Assembly (NCBI GenBank): GCA_009760885.1
Contig: CM019692.1
Coordinates: forward strand, 47,065,930 to 47,129,929
From: Achatina immaculata
Taxonomy: Eukaryota; Mollusca; Gastropoda; Stylommatophora; Achatinidae
Reading direction: 5' to 3'
DNA length: 64,000 nucleotides
Part shown: piece by piece, positions 22,267 to 34,690 of the stretch
Position numbering within the stretch: position 1 is the first letter of the stretch
Layout of the letters: every line of letters begins with the position of its first letter
The notes under the pieces: model-generated
What the model saw: the letters and a program-made list of their open reading frames with translations, nothing else
The model's database searches: none
Told to the model about the DNA's origin: nothing
Position numbers and translations under genes: made by a program

Positions 22267-22607
22267 TTAGCACAGTTTACTACTGTAATGTTTTCAGATC
22301 AGTTTGACATGTATGTTTATCATCACTTTAAAATACTAACAGAGGGCAAATTAGCACAGTACCCTTGTGAAGATTAGGGCAAATTATCACAGTACCCTTG
22401 TGAAGGTTAATCAGAAAATGTGAAATCACAGCACACTTTAGATAAAGAATATTACTGTAATGATTTTTTCTTTACTGATACACAAAACTATACGTTCACC
22501 TCTACACACACACACCCGCATGCATGTACACTGTAGTCACTAAATGATGATGCTGTGCGCTTGTTCATGTTTTTCTCTTGTCCTGTAGCGAATTTTTAGT
22601 TTATTTA

Positions 22608-23099
22608 GAGCAGTAGGGGTAGAATGGCCAAAGCCAAGTCAGCGTTAATGAAAATTAGAAAAATACTGTGCAGTAAAGTTCTGTCGATGAATACCAAAAA
22701 AAGAGAGTTATTCGGTGCTACATCGAACCCGTGGTGCCATATTGATGCGAAGTATGAACAGTAACAAAGATCACCCAGAATCTACTGGAAGCAACGGAGA
22801 TGTGGCTCTTAAGAAGAGTGATGAGAATACCATGGACAGCCAAGAAAACAGATGAAGAGATTTTATGGGAGGCCGGGTAAAAGAGAGAGAAACTGTGGCA
22901 AAATTCTGAACAAGGCAGTCTACATTTCTAGGACGTGTTTTGGGAAGAGGCAGACTGGGGCCTAGTGACAACATGAAAACTGGGAGGGACAAAGAGAGAT
23001 AGAGGAAGACAAGATAGTCCACGGACTAAAAGAGTCACAGAACACAGTCCAACACACAGAATAGATGGTTGTGGAAATCTGTGACGACCAAAGCCTGAC

Positions 23100-23100
<1 letters not shown>
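22608..23100 (+). mobile_element. LINE 3' end, group E (degraded)
   Basis: Remnants include CYIEPVVPY, TQNLLEATEMWLLRRVMRIP and TAKKTDEEILWEAG in + frames broken by stops and shifts. Closest to 7972-8560. It ends at the long GA run. Confidence 0.75.

Positions 23101-23101
<1 letters not shown>

Positions 23102-23152
<51 letters not shown>
23102..23152. repeat. (GA)n microsatellite
   Basis: About 25 uninterrupted GA dinucleotides directly after the group E LINE relic. Confidence 0.97.
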
Positions 23153-23153
<1 letters not shown>

Positions 23154-24084
23154 AGTAGCTGTAAATTCATCACAAAACATTTTAAAAAAAACACTTCTAC
23201 GGGACCTCAGCCTTAAGTAGAAAGGGCCGTAAGTCGGCTATTGATCAGTGATTTATGGTACAAATTAGGTCACAAAATGCATTCTGGATATTGAAAATCA
23301 ATCTCCCATGCCGTCCTGAGATACGCTTTTCTTATTCGCATTATTTTCATCCGTTACACCCCCTGCACCCCCCCCCCCCCTGTTTTCTACGGATTCCATT
23401 CATTATGAAGTTAATTTGTTTGAAATAAGCAAAAAATACATTTCTAATCATGTGCCATTAAGAGTTTGGAAACTCACAGCGAAGAAACAAAAAAAAAAAA
23501 AACAAAAGGTGAGTTTTATATACGCCCCAAAAATGCGGGAGTTATTTTTCGGTTCAGTGTGAATTTAAGAAATTTTCTATTAAGTTTTTAGGCCTGAGAA
23601 GCTCCATTTAAAACGTCTGGGAGGTGATAGGACGGTGCGGCTGCCCTTGGCTGTCTGCTGGGTCAGAGGGGAGATAATCCACACCTGGTGCTCTTTGCCT
23701 GTGGAGTACCATTAGCAAACATTACATCAAACGATGCCCGCACCGTCGCAAGGAAGTGGTTCTCTGGTGCAGTAAACAGACACGGGAAGAGGGACTCTTC
23801 TGAGGTTAATAAAAACTCGTTGTGGGGTTCTGTTTGGGTTCTGTCCGGAGGGAGATTGAAGACATCTGTATTATTACGTGTGTTATACACAGCTGTCGTA
23901 CAGAACATATCATCGCTTTACCCTGTAACTCCGGGTTTTTTTTTTTTTTTTGGTTCATCATTTTCGTATATCATTGTTATCATCATCATGTGTCGTGTTG
24001 ACGGCCATGGGCGATCGTGGTTATGCATGAATTTCTATCTTTTGATATTTGACATCATCTCAGATGTAGAGGGCCAGGCTGTCA

Positions 24085-24365
24085 TGTAATCCTCTCAGTC
24101 CATCCATCTATATGAATCATCTCAGTCATCCATCTATATGCAATCCTCTCAATCCATCCATCTATATGTAATCCTCTCAATCCATCCATATATATATATA
24201 TGTATAATCCTCTCAATCCATACATGTAATCCTCTCAATCAATTCATCTATATGCAATCCTCTCAGTCCATCCATCTATATGTAATCCTCTCAATCCATC
24301 CATCTATATGTAATCCTCTCAATCTATCGATCTATATGTAATCCTCTCAATCCGTCTATCTATCT
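24085..24365. repeat. 27-29 bp tandem repeat
   Basis: Units of the type AATCCTCTCAATCCATCCAT + CTATATGT, about ten copies with indels, followed by (TCTC)n. Confidence 0.88.
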
Positions 24366-24954
24366 AGTCTGTCTCTCTATCCGTCCTTTTCTCTCTCTCT
24401 CTCTCCTCTTTCACCGACATCTTTTCATATTCCTCTTACTATGCCATTGTCTCCTCCTTTCATTGCATTTCAAAAAAATGTTATTTTCTCTTCCTCCTTT
24501 AGTTTTATTTAATTCTCTTTTGTTATCATTATTTTCTGTCATAATTTCCACATTCGCCACGGTGACTGTTACTTTTAACATTCCTCTAACAAATCCCAGT
24601 TCTGACTTTTAACATTCCTTAAACAAACCCCAGTTCCGACTTTTAGCATTCCTCTAACAAACCCCAGTTCTGTCTGTCACGTGAGAAATACTTTGAAATA
24701 ATCCAGAAGAAAGTTGTGGACCTCTTTTGTATTTTCTTCAGTGTTCTAATTCTGTGTCCAGCCAGATAAGACCCTACAGCCAAGATGAAGTCCACGCTGT
24801 ACTGTAAGTCCCAGGGGCTGCTACATTACTTTTGGGCAACTTCCTGTCCTTCGGGTCGCGTGTAGGGTTGGTTTATTTTTGGAGTATATATTGTGAAGAT
24901 TTGCTGGATATCGTCAGTTGGTATATGTGATAGAAAAGTCTGTATTGGCTAGAT

Positions 24955-25075
24955 CTCCCGAGTGAACGAACGAACATACTTTATTTTGAGAGGGTTAAGA
25001 GTTGAGCACGCAGGCCCGTCTAACATTCTGCCCTTCATCATACAGCTTTCCCTCAGTCACAGTCATTCAGCGTTT
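24955..25075 (+). repeat. Y-family dispersed repeat
   Basis: GAACGAACGAACATACTTTA followed by TTTTGAGAGGGTTAAGAG and GCAGGCCCGTCTAACATTCT. The clearest + strand copy of the family. Confidence 0.6.
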
Positions 25076-25324
25076 GTTAATGAGCATTATAAGCATGAAG
25101 AAGTAATCATATAAATACATAAATAAATAATAAACCATCTCTTATCCGTACACTCCACACTCTGATTTATGTAGCTGCATGAAATAAACGTACATTCATT
25201 CAAAACTAACACATTTATAGAAAAGCAGTATAAAAAAATACAACAGTCAAGTCATACTTTGAAACTAATTTAGACTTTGACAGTATATGATGGCACCTGT
25301 TGCCCTTTCGTTCTCAGATTTAAA

Positions 25325-25610
25325 AGGCCAGCTGTGCTATACAACAGAAAGAAAATCAAATAAAGAGATACTGATGGGATTAGGTGTCGCAGAAAACCGG
25401 CTCATAAACACTGTCAAAATTAGAAAGCTGAGGTTTCCTCGGCCACATCAAGAGACACAACAGCTTGGAGAGGTTGGTAGTAGAAGGCATAGTGTCCGGC
25501 AAAAGAGAAAATGGACGACCTCGCCGGAGATGGACTCAGGACATCAAGGAAAGTCTGAATATCTCATTGTGAGACGCTGGTCGATTTGCGAAATGTAAGT
25601 TTACGCATTG
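25325..25610 (+). mobile_element. LINE 3' end relic, group C-like
   Basis: Decayed C-terminal frame: NTVKIRKLRFPRPHQETQQL and, shifted, a GKRENGRPRRRWTQDIKESL-like stretch. This resembles the LINE tail of group C (LKYIGHIKRHDNLEK ... RRRWLQDIVDDL) but is from another subfamily. Confidence 0.6.
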
Positions 25611-25614
25611 CTTT

Positions 25615-26480
25615 CAGGGAGACAGTGAGAGGAGCAGCGTTCTGGAAAATACACGTCAATGAATTATTGAATGAATGAATGAATGTTTTAAACAAAGAAC
25701 TATTACCAAGCCTCACTCACACGCTTCAGCAGTGATCTTCTGACGCCTTCCAAAAGTTTTGGACGAAGCTGAAAGTGCTGCAGTCGGTCAGATACTGACA
25801 GCCTGTTCTATATTCGCCAACAGTTCAGGCGATTGACAGCGCCCCTGAGACCGACAGATTTACCTCTTAACCTCGCCCACTTCTTAGAGCCGGAGAGGTA
25901 AGAAGGTTATAAAACACCCGGGAGAGAAGCTACGTTGGAGCACGAAGAAATAACAGGATGTATATCATTGCTTGATGTTTTCCATTAATTAGACTCACCT
26001 GAGGGGGGGGGTATCGTGCACGAAAGTTGGGGGGAAGGGGAGGGGGTGATGTATCGTTTAGGCTTACATGCATTCTCGGGGGCTTCGAGCTCTTCGTGAG
26101 TGTTTGTGAGGATGTGTGAGAATAGTGAGTGAGGGAAGAGCACTACACGCGTATGGTGTGAGTTGGAGTACTCGTTTTGTTTTGGAAAAAAAAAGCTCTT
26201 TAAAATTATGGTAATTGAGAAAAGGTGATGGTGCCAAGGAGCTGACTAAGCCAAAACCTACCTTTTCTTTGCCTTCCGATGCACTGCTGCAGGCAGGGTT
26301 AGCTGTGATCGTGATGTTGAGTTTGTTCTGCCCAGTATCTTGCCCCCGTTTTTATTTTTTTTTCGGGCCAGTCTTGGCTTTAGACGGGCTGTGATAACCC
26401 ATTTCTCTCTCTCTCTCTGAGAATATAAAGAAGACTGACCGTCTTGGAAGAGTACATAATAGGAAAAAAAGATAGAGAGG
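25615..26480. other. Intron, no gene seen
   Basis: Contains a G-run at 26003-26011 and a short (CT)n stretch near 26402. No coding or mobile feature recognised. Confidence 0.5.
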
Positions 26481-26484
26481 AACA

Positions 26485-26625
26485 CCAAAGCGAAGATGGC
26501 AGCAAGGCATTGTTGATAATGGATGCATCAGCAGCAGGGTATTTTGCTTACAACATAGAGGCTTACAGGAGAGCTGCTAGGGAGGCAAAGTTCCGCAAGG
26601 GACATGCAAATGACTGACTCTCTGA
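26485..26625 (+). mobile_element. LINE 3' end fragment, group C
   Basis: Matches the extreme 3' end of the group C copy at 40675-41360 (GCATCAGCAGCAGGG ... GGAGGCAAAGTTCCGCAAGG ... CATGCAAATGA). Confidence 0.65.
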
Positions 26626-27214
26626 ACGATGCTGATGCTTCAGTATAACCGCCACCTCGGCTGCAGGGAACACATACAGAGCGAATAAGAAAGCTAAGGT
26701 TTCCTCAATGAAACTACTAACCATAGAGTTATCCCCCGCCCGAGGGATGCAATGTTCTGTTTAGAATCTACACCAGGAACGAGCCATCTTTCAGCTTCCC
26801 TGATGTGGCTACCACGACACTAAGGAAGGTTACTGCCCTCTTTGCAATCAGAGTATTGATGAAGAAACTACTCTTCCATAATAAAGTCAGCGACAGTGGA
26901 TATCTTTTATGTTAGGGAACGTAGTCTCTGTTGTGGCGAGGCCTTTCATCCGTCATACAGGCAATAGCTCAAGTCGTAGCAGGCCGGGAAATAGGAGGAG
27001 TAAACCCGCCATTACAGGTCCCCATCTTGTCGCATCAGGGATAAGAGCTTTTAGCTTGACCCCGGCAGACCCAGATGAGAGAGTTTAGATGTATTTTAAC
27101 TCATGACATTCAGCAGGAGCAAAGAAAAACGGGCCGCGATCACGTGGTTTGTAAACCTCGTGTACGCGAGAACGAACACACAAATAACATTCTGATACCG
27201 CAGTAACAGAACGT

Positions 27215-27530
27215 TTGGCGCCTGTGTGGTTCGGTTGTGTATTAATCTCTCATGGCAGAGGTCGGTCGTTCGAGTCCGGCTAGATGAGCCTCTAGACACC
27301 CAGCTTTAGAAATTTGGGAAAGGGGGGGGGGGGGAGGAGAATGCAACCCAGCTTCTTTGGAAGCAGAGGAAGGAAAGGCGGCCAGGCGTGATGCTGACCT
27401 CATTATCTTCTAGTGTGCCGACGGGTCAAGGAGAATATGGAGACTGACATCATTTACTCTCTCCCCTCCCCCTCCCAGCCCCAAGTTTCCATGTGCTTCA
27501 GTGGGATATAAGAAGACCATCTCTGCCTTT
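27215..27530 (+). mobile_element. tRNA-derived SINE, diverged copy
   Basis: The head has a box B-like GTTCGAGTCCGG, and the body retains GGAAAGGCGGCCAGGCGTGA and GTGTGCCGACGGGTCAAGGA. A 13-bp G-run and extra sequence lie inside. Confidence 0.7.
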
Positions 27531-27559
27531 GTAATAGTATATTATTATATAGGCAGGGT

Positions 27560-28250
27560 TAGGATTTACATTATCTTTCTTAGTACTTCACAGCTTAATT
27601 AAGTATGCAGATATAAAGATCTACATCACCTTAGTACTTCAGAGCTGAATCATAAAGATATAAAGATCTACATTACCGTAGTACTTTACGGCTTAAGTAT
27701 GCAGATATAAAGATGTACATTACCTTAGTACTTCAGAGCTGAATCATAAAGATATAAAGATCTACATTACCTTAGTACTTTACGGCTTAAGTATGCAGAT
27801 ATAAAGATGTACATTACCTTAGTACTTCAGAGCTGAATCATAAAGATATAAAGATCTACATTACCTTAGTACTTTACGGCTTAAGTATGCAGATATAAAG
27901 ATGTACATTACCTTAGTACTTCAGAGCTGAATCATAAAGATATAAAGATCTACATTACCTTAGTACTTTACGGCTTAAGTATGCAGATATAAAGATGTAC
28001 ATTACCTTAGTGCTTCACTCCTGAATTATACAGATATAAAAATCTACATTACCGTTCTTAGTATCGCGCGTATTAACTATGCAGATATAAAGATCCATAT
28101 TACATTTCTTAGTACTTCATAGCTTAAGTATTCAAATATAAAGATCTACATTGCCTTAGTAATTCACGGCTGCATTATGCAAATATAAAGATCGACATTA
28201 CCCTTCTTAGTACTTCACGCATTAACTATGTATATATAAAGATCTATAAA
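27560..28250. repeat. 94-bp tandem repeat
   Basis: TTAGTACTTCAGAGCTGAAT recurs at 27631, 27725, 27819, 27913, with a diverged copy at 28007. Each 94-bp unit is a dimer of two related halves (ATAAAGATCTACATTACC and ATAAAGATGTACATTACC). Diverged units flank the core. Confidence 0.92.
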
Positions 28251-28431
28251 CATAACATTCAGAATTTATACATCACAAGGAGAAGAAAAAGACATCGATA
28301 ATGAGAAAAAAAGTCAAACATATGCCAGATCAGTTTATATGGATGTCCTTTATTTATATTATATTTACTTATTTTTTATATTTATATTATACTTACACTG
28401 TGGTTTAAATGCCATACAGCTTTATACATTT

Positions 28432-28606
28432 CGTTATATAAGGTTTCTACATTTCGTTATATGAGGTTTCTATATTACGTCATATGAGGTTTCTGTATTT
28501 CGTCGTATGAGGTTTCTATATTTCGTCATATGAGGTTTCTCTATTTCGTCATTTGAGGTTTTTATATTTCGTCATATGAGGTTTCTACATTTCGATATAT
28601 GAGGGT
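28432..28606. repeat. 23-bp tandem repeat, 7 copies
   Basis: The unit TATGAGGTTTCTATATTTCG plus TCA repeats seven times with few changes. Confidence 0.9.
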
Positions 28607-29079
28607 GAAGCGTGGGCGATATTAAACAAACACAGGATGGAAGATCAGCGAAGACTGGACCTTGTAACGCAAACATTATTCACAATTGAAACCAAATCTA
28701 CAGGAAATGTCGGCCAGATTAATCATGGAGAGCTTTTCTGGCAAGCTGCCTCTCAACATGTGACGTCCACCTGGCACAGCACGGTCTGCGAACATGCAAA
28801 AGGCCATAAATACCTAGCATTATAATCTTCAGTCGGGTAAACACAAGTATACAGGCAGCATCCAGTGTTAAAACTAGGCGTAGCCGATTTCAGGTAAAAA
28901 TACGCCATACCTTGCACTTTTTTTTTCTTCCGTTCTTCTGAATATCGCTTTCTTCTATTCTGCTCTGTACTGTTTTTTTTTAATGTTTTTCTCTATTTTA
29001 GTTTCCTCGTTTCAGTTGATTAAGCCGGATTAATTATTATGATTGATTTATATAGTAGCTCACACTGCACACTTCAGGT

Positions 29080-29640
29080 GGGAAATGCAGAACAGAAATT
29101 AGGAACAGAATAGGCCAAGCAAAGAGTGCATTTCAGAGAATGAGAAACATATTAGCCAACACATCCTTATTAATGAATGTTAGAAGAAGAGTCCTAAAAT
29201 GCTATATTGAACCTATCTTGTTATATGGAAGTGAATCATGGACAATAGGCAAGTCTGCACAAAAATCATTGGAAGCAGCAGAAATGTGGTTTATTAGAAG
29301 AATGTTGCGAATTCTCCGGACAGCAAAAATAACTATGAAGAATGTATGAGAAGAGCTGGAGAGACCAAAAAAAAAAATCTTGTAAAAAAAAATAATAAGA
29401 GAGAGACAATGTACTTTCATAGGACATGCAGTGAGAAGAGGGGTAATTGAAAATATAACAACAGGAAAAATAGAAGGAAGAAGATCAAGGGGAAGACCAA
29501 GAGAAATGATACTGGACAGTCTGACAGGATGGTGTGAGAGGAGATCACCAACTGAGCTGATGGCCTGCATGAAGGATCGGGTACTCTGGAGAAGCATAAT
29601 AGCCAACGCCAGTCGGCACGGCACCTGATAATGATGATGA
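29080..29640 (+). mobile_element. LINE 3' end, group E, copy with TGATGA tail
   Basis: C-terminal LINE frames AKSAFQRMRNILANTSL, CYIEPILLYGSESWTIGKSA, EAAEMWFIRRMLRI, then after a frameshift RRSRGRPREMILDSLTGWCE and RSIIANASRHGT. It ends CTGATAATGATGATGA. Closely related to the minus-strand copy at 47640-48075. Confidence 0.88.
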
Positions 29641-30477
29641 CACTGCACAGGACACAGAGATAGAGAAGGCACCGCGATATAACGCTGGAAATCAATAGTT
29701 TGTATGTAAGAAAATGTAAAAAAGTTTCTGGAAAAAGGGGGGGGGGAGGATTCGGTTTAGCGGCCAGCTCTCTCTAATCTATTGTTTGATATGGATTTAT
29801 CAAAGATCACAGTCTATTATATAAGATAAAAGCGCAGGAATGATGTAGTCAGTAGCAAACCTGCCTTCTTGTGCGAGACTGAAGGCAGTGGATTTCAGAC
29901 TCCGTTGTCGTTGCGATGCAGATATATATATATAGCATGACATTGTGAGTAATGATTATAATTGTTGTTATTATTATTAATGAATATAATTATTAATATA
30001 TTGTAGGCATAATGGTAACATCTAATAGCAGTAGAAAAAGTAAATAGGAAAATTAGAGCAAGGTAGAAAAACAAACTTCCTTGACACTGTGTGACTGGAC
30101 GCTGGCACGTGTAAACAGAATAGAAAAGACAAACAGAAGAGACAGACACAATGAAAATCGAGGACACAATAAAACATCCGACATGAAAGAGCAAGATAAT
30201 GACTTAGATAAATGACAGTTGTATAGACCAAGTTGACCCACACTGACACATATGACACGTATTAGCTTGCTAATCTTAGGACGCTATTGCACACGGTTTT
30301 GAAATCAATGAGTTACCGACTCGGCCAACTGGCCAGTTAAATATTTAAAGGCGTGGCCTATTTGACAATCGACTTACGACATATAAGTCACGGAGCAGAC
30401 AGAGAGGAACGATCAGAGAAGAACAGCAAAGATGGCAAGAGAGAGTACCATGTGAACCAGGACGGTCAGAAAGCAGA

Positions 30478-31185
30478 AGTCGGCCCAGACATCAATAGAA
30501 GAGTAAGCAGAGGCCGGGCCAGACCTCAGTGGGAGAGTAAGCAGATGCTGGCCCTGACATCAGTGGAAGAGTAAGCAGAGGCCGGCCCAGACATCAGTGG
30601 GAGAGTAAGCAGAGGCCGGCCCAGACATCAGTGGGAGAGTAAGCAGAGGCCGGTCCAGACATCAGTGGGAGAGTAAGCAGAGGCCGGCCCAGACATCAGT
30701 GGGAGAGTAAGCAGAGGCCGGCCCAGACATCAGTGGGAGAGTAAGCAGAGGCCGGCCCAGACATCAGTGGGAGAGTAAGCAGAGGCCGGCCCAGACATCA
30801 GTGGGAGAGTAAGCATAGGCCGGCCCAGACATCAGTGGGAGAGTAAGCAGAGGCCGGCCCAGACATCAGTGGGAGAGTAAACAGAGGCCGGCCCAGACAT
30901 CAGTGGGAGAGTAAGCAGAGGCCGGCCCAGACATCAGTGGGAGAGTAAGCAGAGGCCGGCCCAGACATCAGTGGGAGAGTAAGCAGAGGCCGGCCCAGAC
31001 ATCAGTGGGAGAGTAAGCAGAGGCCGGCCCAGACATCAGTGGGAGAGTAAGCAGAGGCCGGCCCAGACATCAGTGAGAGAGTAAGCAGAGGCCGGCCCAG
31101 ACATCAGTGAGAGAGTAAGCAGAGGCCGGCCCAGACATCAGTGGGAGAGTAAGCAGAGGCCGGCCCAGACATCAGTGGAAGACAG
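30478..31185. repeat. 33-bp minisatellite, about 21 copies
   Basis: Nearly identical units GGAGAGTAAGCAGAGGCCGG + CCCAGACATCAGT. The first units are diverged and the inner ones almost perfect. GC-rich compared with its surroundings. Confidence 0.95.
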
Positions 31186-31711
31186 TCCAAGCCACGATTC
31201 GAAAATACTCACTAGGAGACACGGAGGGGACCAAACCACAGACGAACAAGAAAGAGAACGAGGCGATATAGAATCAGAAGTAGTGTTAAACTGAAGATGT
31301 GTTTCAAGTGATTAAGAAGATTTCTTACTTTTGAAACTTCGAGTAAAGAGATTTCAGACGAGACATTAGCAGACCACGTGTTGCAGATCTATTAGAAAAC
31401 AGAGTTCAGAATCGTCCTAGTGTCACATGTAGAATATCTTGACGCTGAGAACATTGCTGAAGTGCTGTATGTAGAATATGATAGAGTTTGATATTGTGAA
31501 CAAATGATAAAGTGATTCAGTCCAAGACAATACATCTTGAACTTATTTGTCAGAATTAAGTAATGCAGTGAACATTTCATCGGACTTGGTCTGATCTAGT
31601 GAATGTGGTAAAGTTTTGTGAAACTTGTGATGTGTTAATCAAAGAGCATCTGTAAGCTTCAGTTCTATAGAACTATTCTCCAATATGGAACTTTTCAGAA
31701 ATATATGATTC

Positions 31712-31715
<4 letters not shown>

Positions 31716-31776
<61 letters not shown>
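31716..31776. repeat. (TA)n microsatellite
   Basis: About 30 TA dinucleotides without interruption. Confidence 0.97.
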
Positions 31777-31779
<3 letters not shown>

Positions 31780-32169
31780 AACGCAGATAAAAATCGGTAC
31801 TCGCTGTCTTGTGTTGAGGAAAACACACAGAAAGACGGACACCATCTTCCCGATAAGATAAACACGCCAGAATAAGCCTACACTTGGAAGTCGAACAAAC
31901 GAATTTACTTTATTTTTCAAAGATTGAAAAGCTGGGGCACCAGACACGTCATCCCTAAACTTTCACGCTGCCCTAGGCATTCCACGGTTAAACAGTTAAG
32001 TACTAGTATGTTATACAGTCTCTTCCCCCTCCCCCCCCCCCCCAATGGTGTTTCCACCTTGTCCTGGTGGGGGAGTTTACAGGCGGCAGCGTAACAACAG
32101 AAGGGTCAGCCATGTCAAGCAGATCAACGGAGAGGAGATAGACGAAAAGAGACACCCTGCCCCTCCATG

Positions 32170-32390
32170 GGGTGGGGGGGGGGGGTTGACGTTGGGCCAG
32201 CGACCTTCTCATTAATTCATTTGCATGTCCCCTGTGGAACTTTGCCTCCCTAACAGCACTCCTGTAGGACTCTCGGTTGTGAGCAAGATGGCCTGTTGCT
32301 GATGCATACATTTGCAGATCATCATCGATGTCTTGCAGCCATTTTCGCCTTGGTCTTCCTCTCTTTCGACGTTCTAGATAATAAAATAAA
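32170..32390 (-). mobile_element. LINE 3' end fragment, group C
   Basis: The minus strand reads ATGHLAHNRESYRSAVREAK and FHRGHANE, equivalent to the tail of the copy at 40675-41360. It continues into the DDLQM-like region toward 32390. Confidence 0.75.
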
Positions 32391-32504
32391 CAGAAGTGCT
32401 ACCGAAACACGAACACAAGAGTCCACGTGTCTGGTCTCGATGGAGCAGCGAGGGACTGAGGTAGTGATACCACCAATGACGAACAGGGTCGAGAGCCACG
32501 AGGA

Positions 32505-32903
32505 AGAAGAACTAAAGGAAGCGATAAAGAAGAACTAAAGGAAGCGATAAAGAAGAACTAAAGGAAGCGAGCAAGAAGAACTAAAGGAAGCTAGAAATAC
32601 GAACTAAAGGAAGGGAGAAATAAGAACTAAAGGAAGCGAGAAAGAACTAAAGGAAGCGAGAAAGAAGAACTAAAGGAAGCGATAAAGAAGAACTAAAGGA
32701 AGCGAGCAAGAAGAACTAAAGGAAGCTAGAAATACGAACTAAAGGAAGGGAGAAATAAGAACTAAAGGAAGCGAGAAAGAAGAACTAAAGGAAGCGAGAA
32801 AGAAGAACTAAAGGAAGCTAGAAATAAGGACTAAAGGAATCGAGCAAGAAGAACTAAAGGAAGCGAGAAAGAAGAACTAAAAGGAAGCGAGAAAGAGATA
32901 TCC
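32505..32903. repeat. 20-23 bp tandem repeat
   Basis: Units GAAGAACTAAAGGAAGCGAG + AAA with length variants. A block containing AAGCTAGAAATACGAAC recurs about 135 bp apart, which shows duplication at a higher level. Confidence 0.9.
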
Positions 32904-33299
32904 CGACGTGCTCAAGACAGGATTGGCTGGGGAAACTCGTTTGTTGATACCTTATCGGGGAGTACAAAGGAATGGTGATGATGATAATGTGCTATACGTA
33001 TAACTATGCATGAATGAAATTCAGATAACGAAATATCTGCCTACCACTCTTCTCCGTTCATTCACGGGAAGGTGAGAAACAAAAGAAGCGATATCACAGT
33101 AAAAAAATTCAGCGCGTGAATATGGGGCCGCACCCAAGTCACAGCCTGTGAGCTTCCGGCGTGTGAATGTTTAATTTAACTTTACGCAAGCGCTAACTTT
33201 GTCTGTTTGTGTTTGAATTTGATCTAGGGTAATCTTGTGTTAGTACTGCAAGGAATGACACCTTGTAATCCTGCTGTTAGTACTATAAGGAATAACACC

Positions 33300-33665
33300 T
33301 TGTAATCCTGCTGTTAGTATTGTAAGAAATGACATCTTATTAGCAGAAATGCAGATGAAGCCATTGACTTCGATTACTGAGGAAAAATACTGGCGATTGT
33401 TGGGACATGTGCTCCGATGACAGGAGACTCATTACCACAAAAAAAAAGAATATAGCACAGAGATGGACACCTCAGGGGTACAAGAGTAGGGTGGACCAGA
33501 GAAGACACAGAGAGGATGTTGAGTAATAGAGGACTCGTTTGGGCAAAGAGGAGGGGGGGGGGGAGAACACCGGCCAAAGGACAGGGGTTTGTTTGTGGAA
33601 GTCCCTTGCGGAAGCCACATATGCCTTGGGCACCTAAAGATAAGAGGAGAGAGAGAGAGAGAGAT
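33300..33665 (+). mobile_element. LINE 3' end, group A, copy 3 (decayed)
   Basis: Nucleotide similarity to 9719-10030 (ACATCTTATTAGCAGAAATG, TGTTGGGACATGTGCTCCGA, GAGCAGAAAAAAAGG-like region), with deletions and a G-run. It ends with the group's GAGAGA tail at 33648-33663. Confidence 0.8.
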
Positions 33666-33837
33666 CTTAATTATTAGAATCACAAGAAAACGTTAAAATG
33701 TCATAATTTTTAACAGGTTTTTGTTTTCTTTGGTGTTCCTTTGGACTTAATCAACTTGCATCCCCCCCCCCCCCCCCTTCAGCTGCAGGTTTCTTTTGGT
33801 CAGACTGTTCCTTTTTTTTTTTTTTTTCTTCGTAGGC

Positions 33838-34085
33838 GTCAGTGTAGTGACGTGATTAGTGTAGATGCCTCCCATAGCAAAGCTCAGCGGTGCCCCCCGT
33901 TCAGCCAGCAGCTATAGAAATAGGGGAAATTGGCGAAGGAAAGATGGTCGGAAGATACTGACCACACCACCCACTACTGCATCGAAATGTCGGAGAAAAC
34001 ATTGCCACTGGCACCATTTCTCATTTATATACCACAGTGGCAGGACACAAGGCCCAAGCGCTTCCTTACCTAACGGTAGATAACT
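33838..34085 (+). mobile_element. tRNA-derived SINE, degraded copy
   Basis: Retains the order of the SINE (GTAGTGACGTGATTAGTGTA, AGCTATAGAAATAGGG, GGAAAGATGGTCGGAAGATA) but with many substitutions and a damaged box B. Confidence 0.5.
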
Positions 34086-34304
34086 CTAACGGTGATATTT
34101 AACTTCCGCTAGAAGGAGAGTTACCTTATCCTAGATCTATGTATTTCCTGCACGCTGTAATCCAGATTGTGCATGCTTAGCAGGATCACAGAAAAAAAAG
34201 GAGGGGGGGGGGAAGGTTTTACATTTTTGCAAGTTATTATTTTCTCTGTGGCAGGGGTTACTTTGTTCGTAAGCTTGAAATCTGAGTATTAATGAGAATA
34301 ATTT

Positions 34305-34690
34305 GGAGGCAGGTAGGTAGGTACGTAGTTACCTGCGCAAATAAGTAAGTAGGTAAGTAGATAGATATATAGGTAGATGGGTAGGTTGGTAGGTGTTTAG
34401 GTAGGTAGGTGGGTATCTGGGTGCTAGGTAAGTATTTAGATAGATAAGTAGGTAGGTAAGTAGTTAGGTAGGTACGTAGATAGGTATATAGGTAGGTTAG
34501 TAGATATTTGGATGGTATGTATGTATTTAGGTACATAATTACATGCGTAGGTAGGTAGATATTTAAGTAGAGAAGTAATTAGGTAAGTTCGTACGTTGTT
34601 AGGTGCGTAGTTAGTTTGGTAGGTATTTAGGTATATGGGTATTTAGATAGGTACGTACCTAGTTACGTGCAGAGGTAGGTAAGAGGGTGG
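34305..34690. repeat. (GGTA)n-type degenerate microsatellite
   Basis: About 385 bp of GTAG/GTAA/GATA tetranucleotide steps with drift. Confidence 0.9.

Larger units (their letters stand above)
30242..31800 (+). other. Possible LTR-like unit holding a minisatellite
   Basis: A TATA-like TTAAATATTTAAAGGCGTGG lies at about 30335, a 33-bp array follows, and an AATAAA-containing stretch (ATAATAAACGCAGATAAA) lies at about 31775 just after a (TA)n run. This order recalls an LTR (U3-R-U5), but no second LTR, clear TG...CA ends or internal region was found. Confidence 0.25.
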
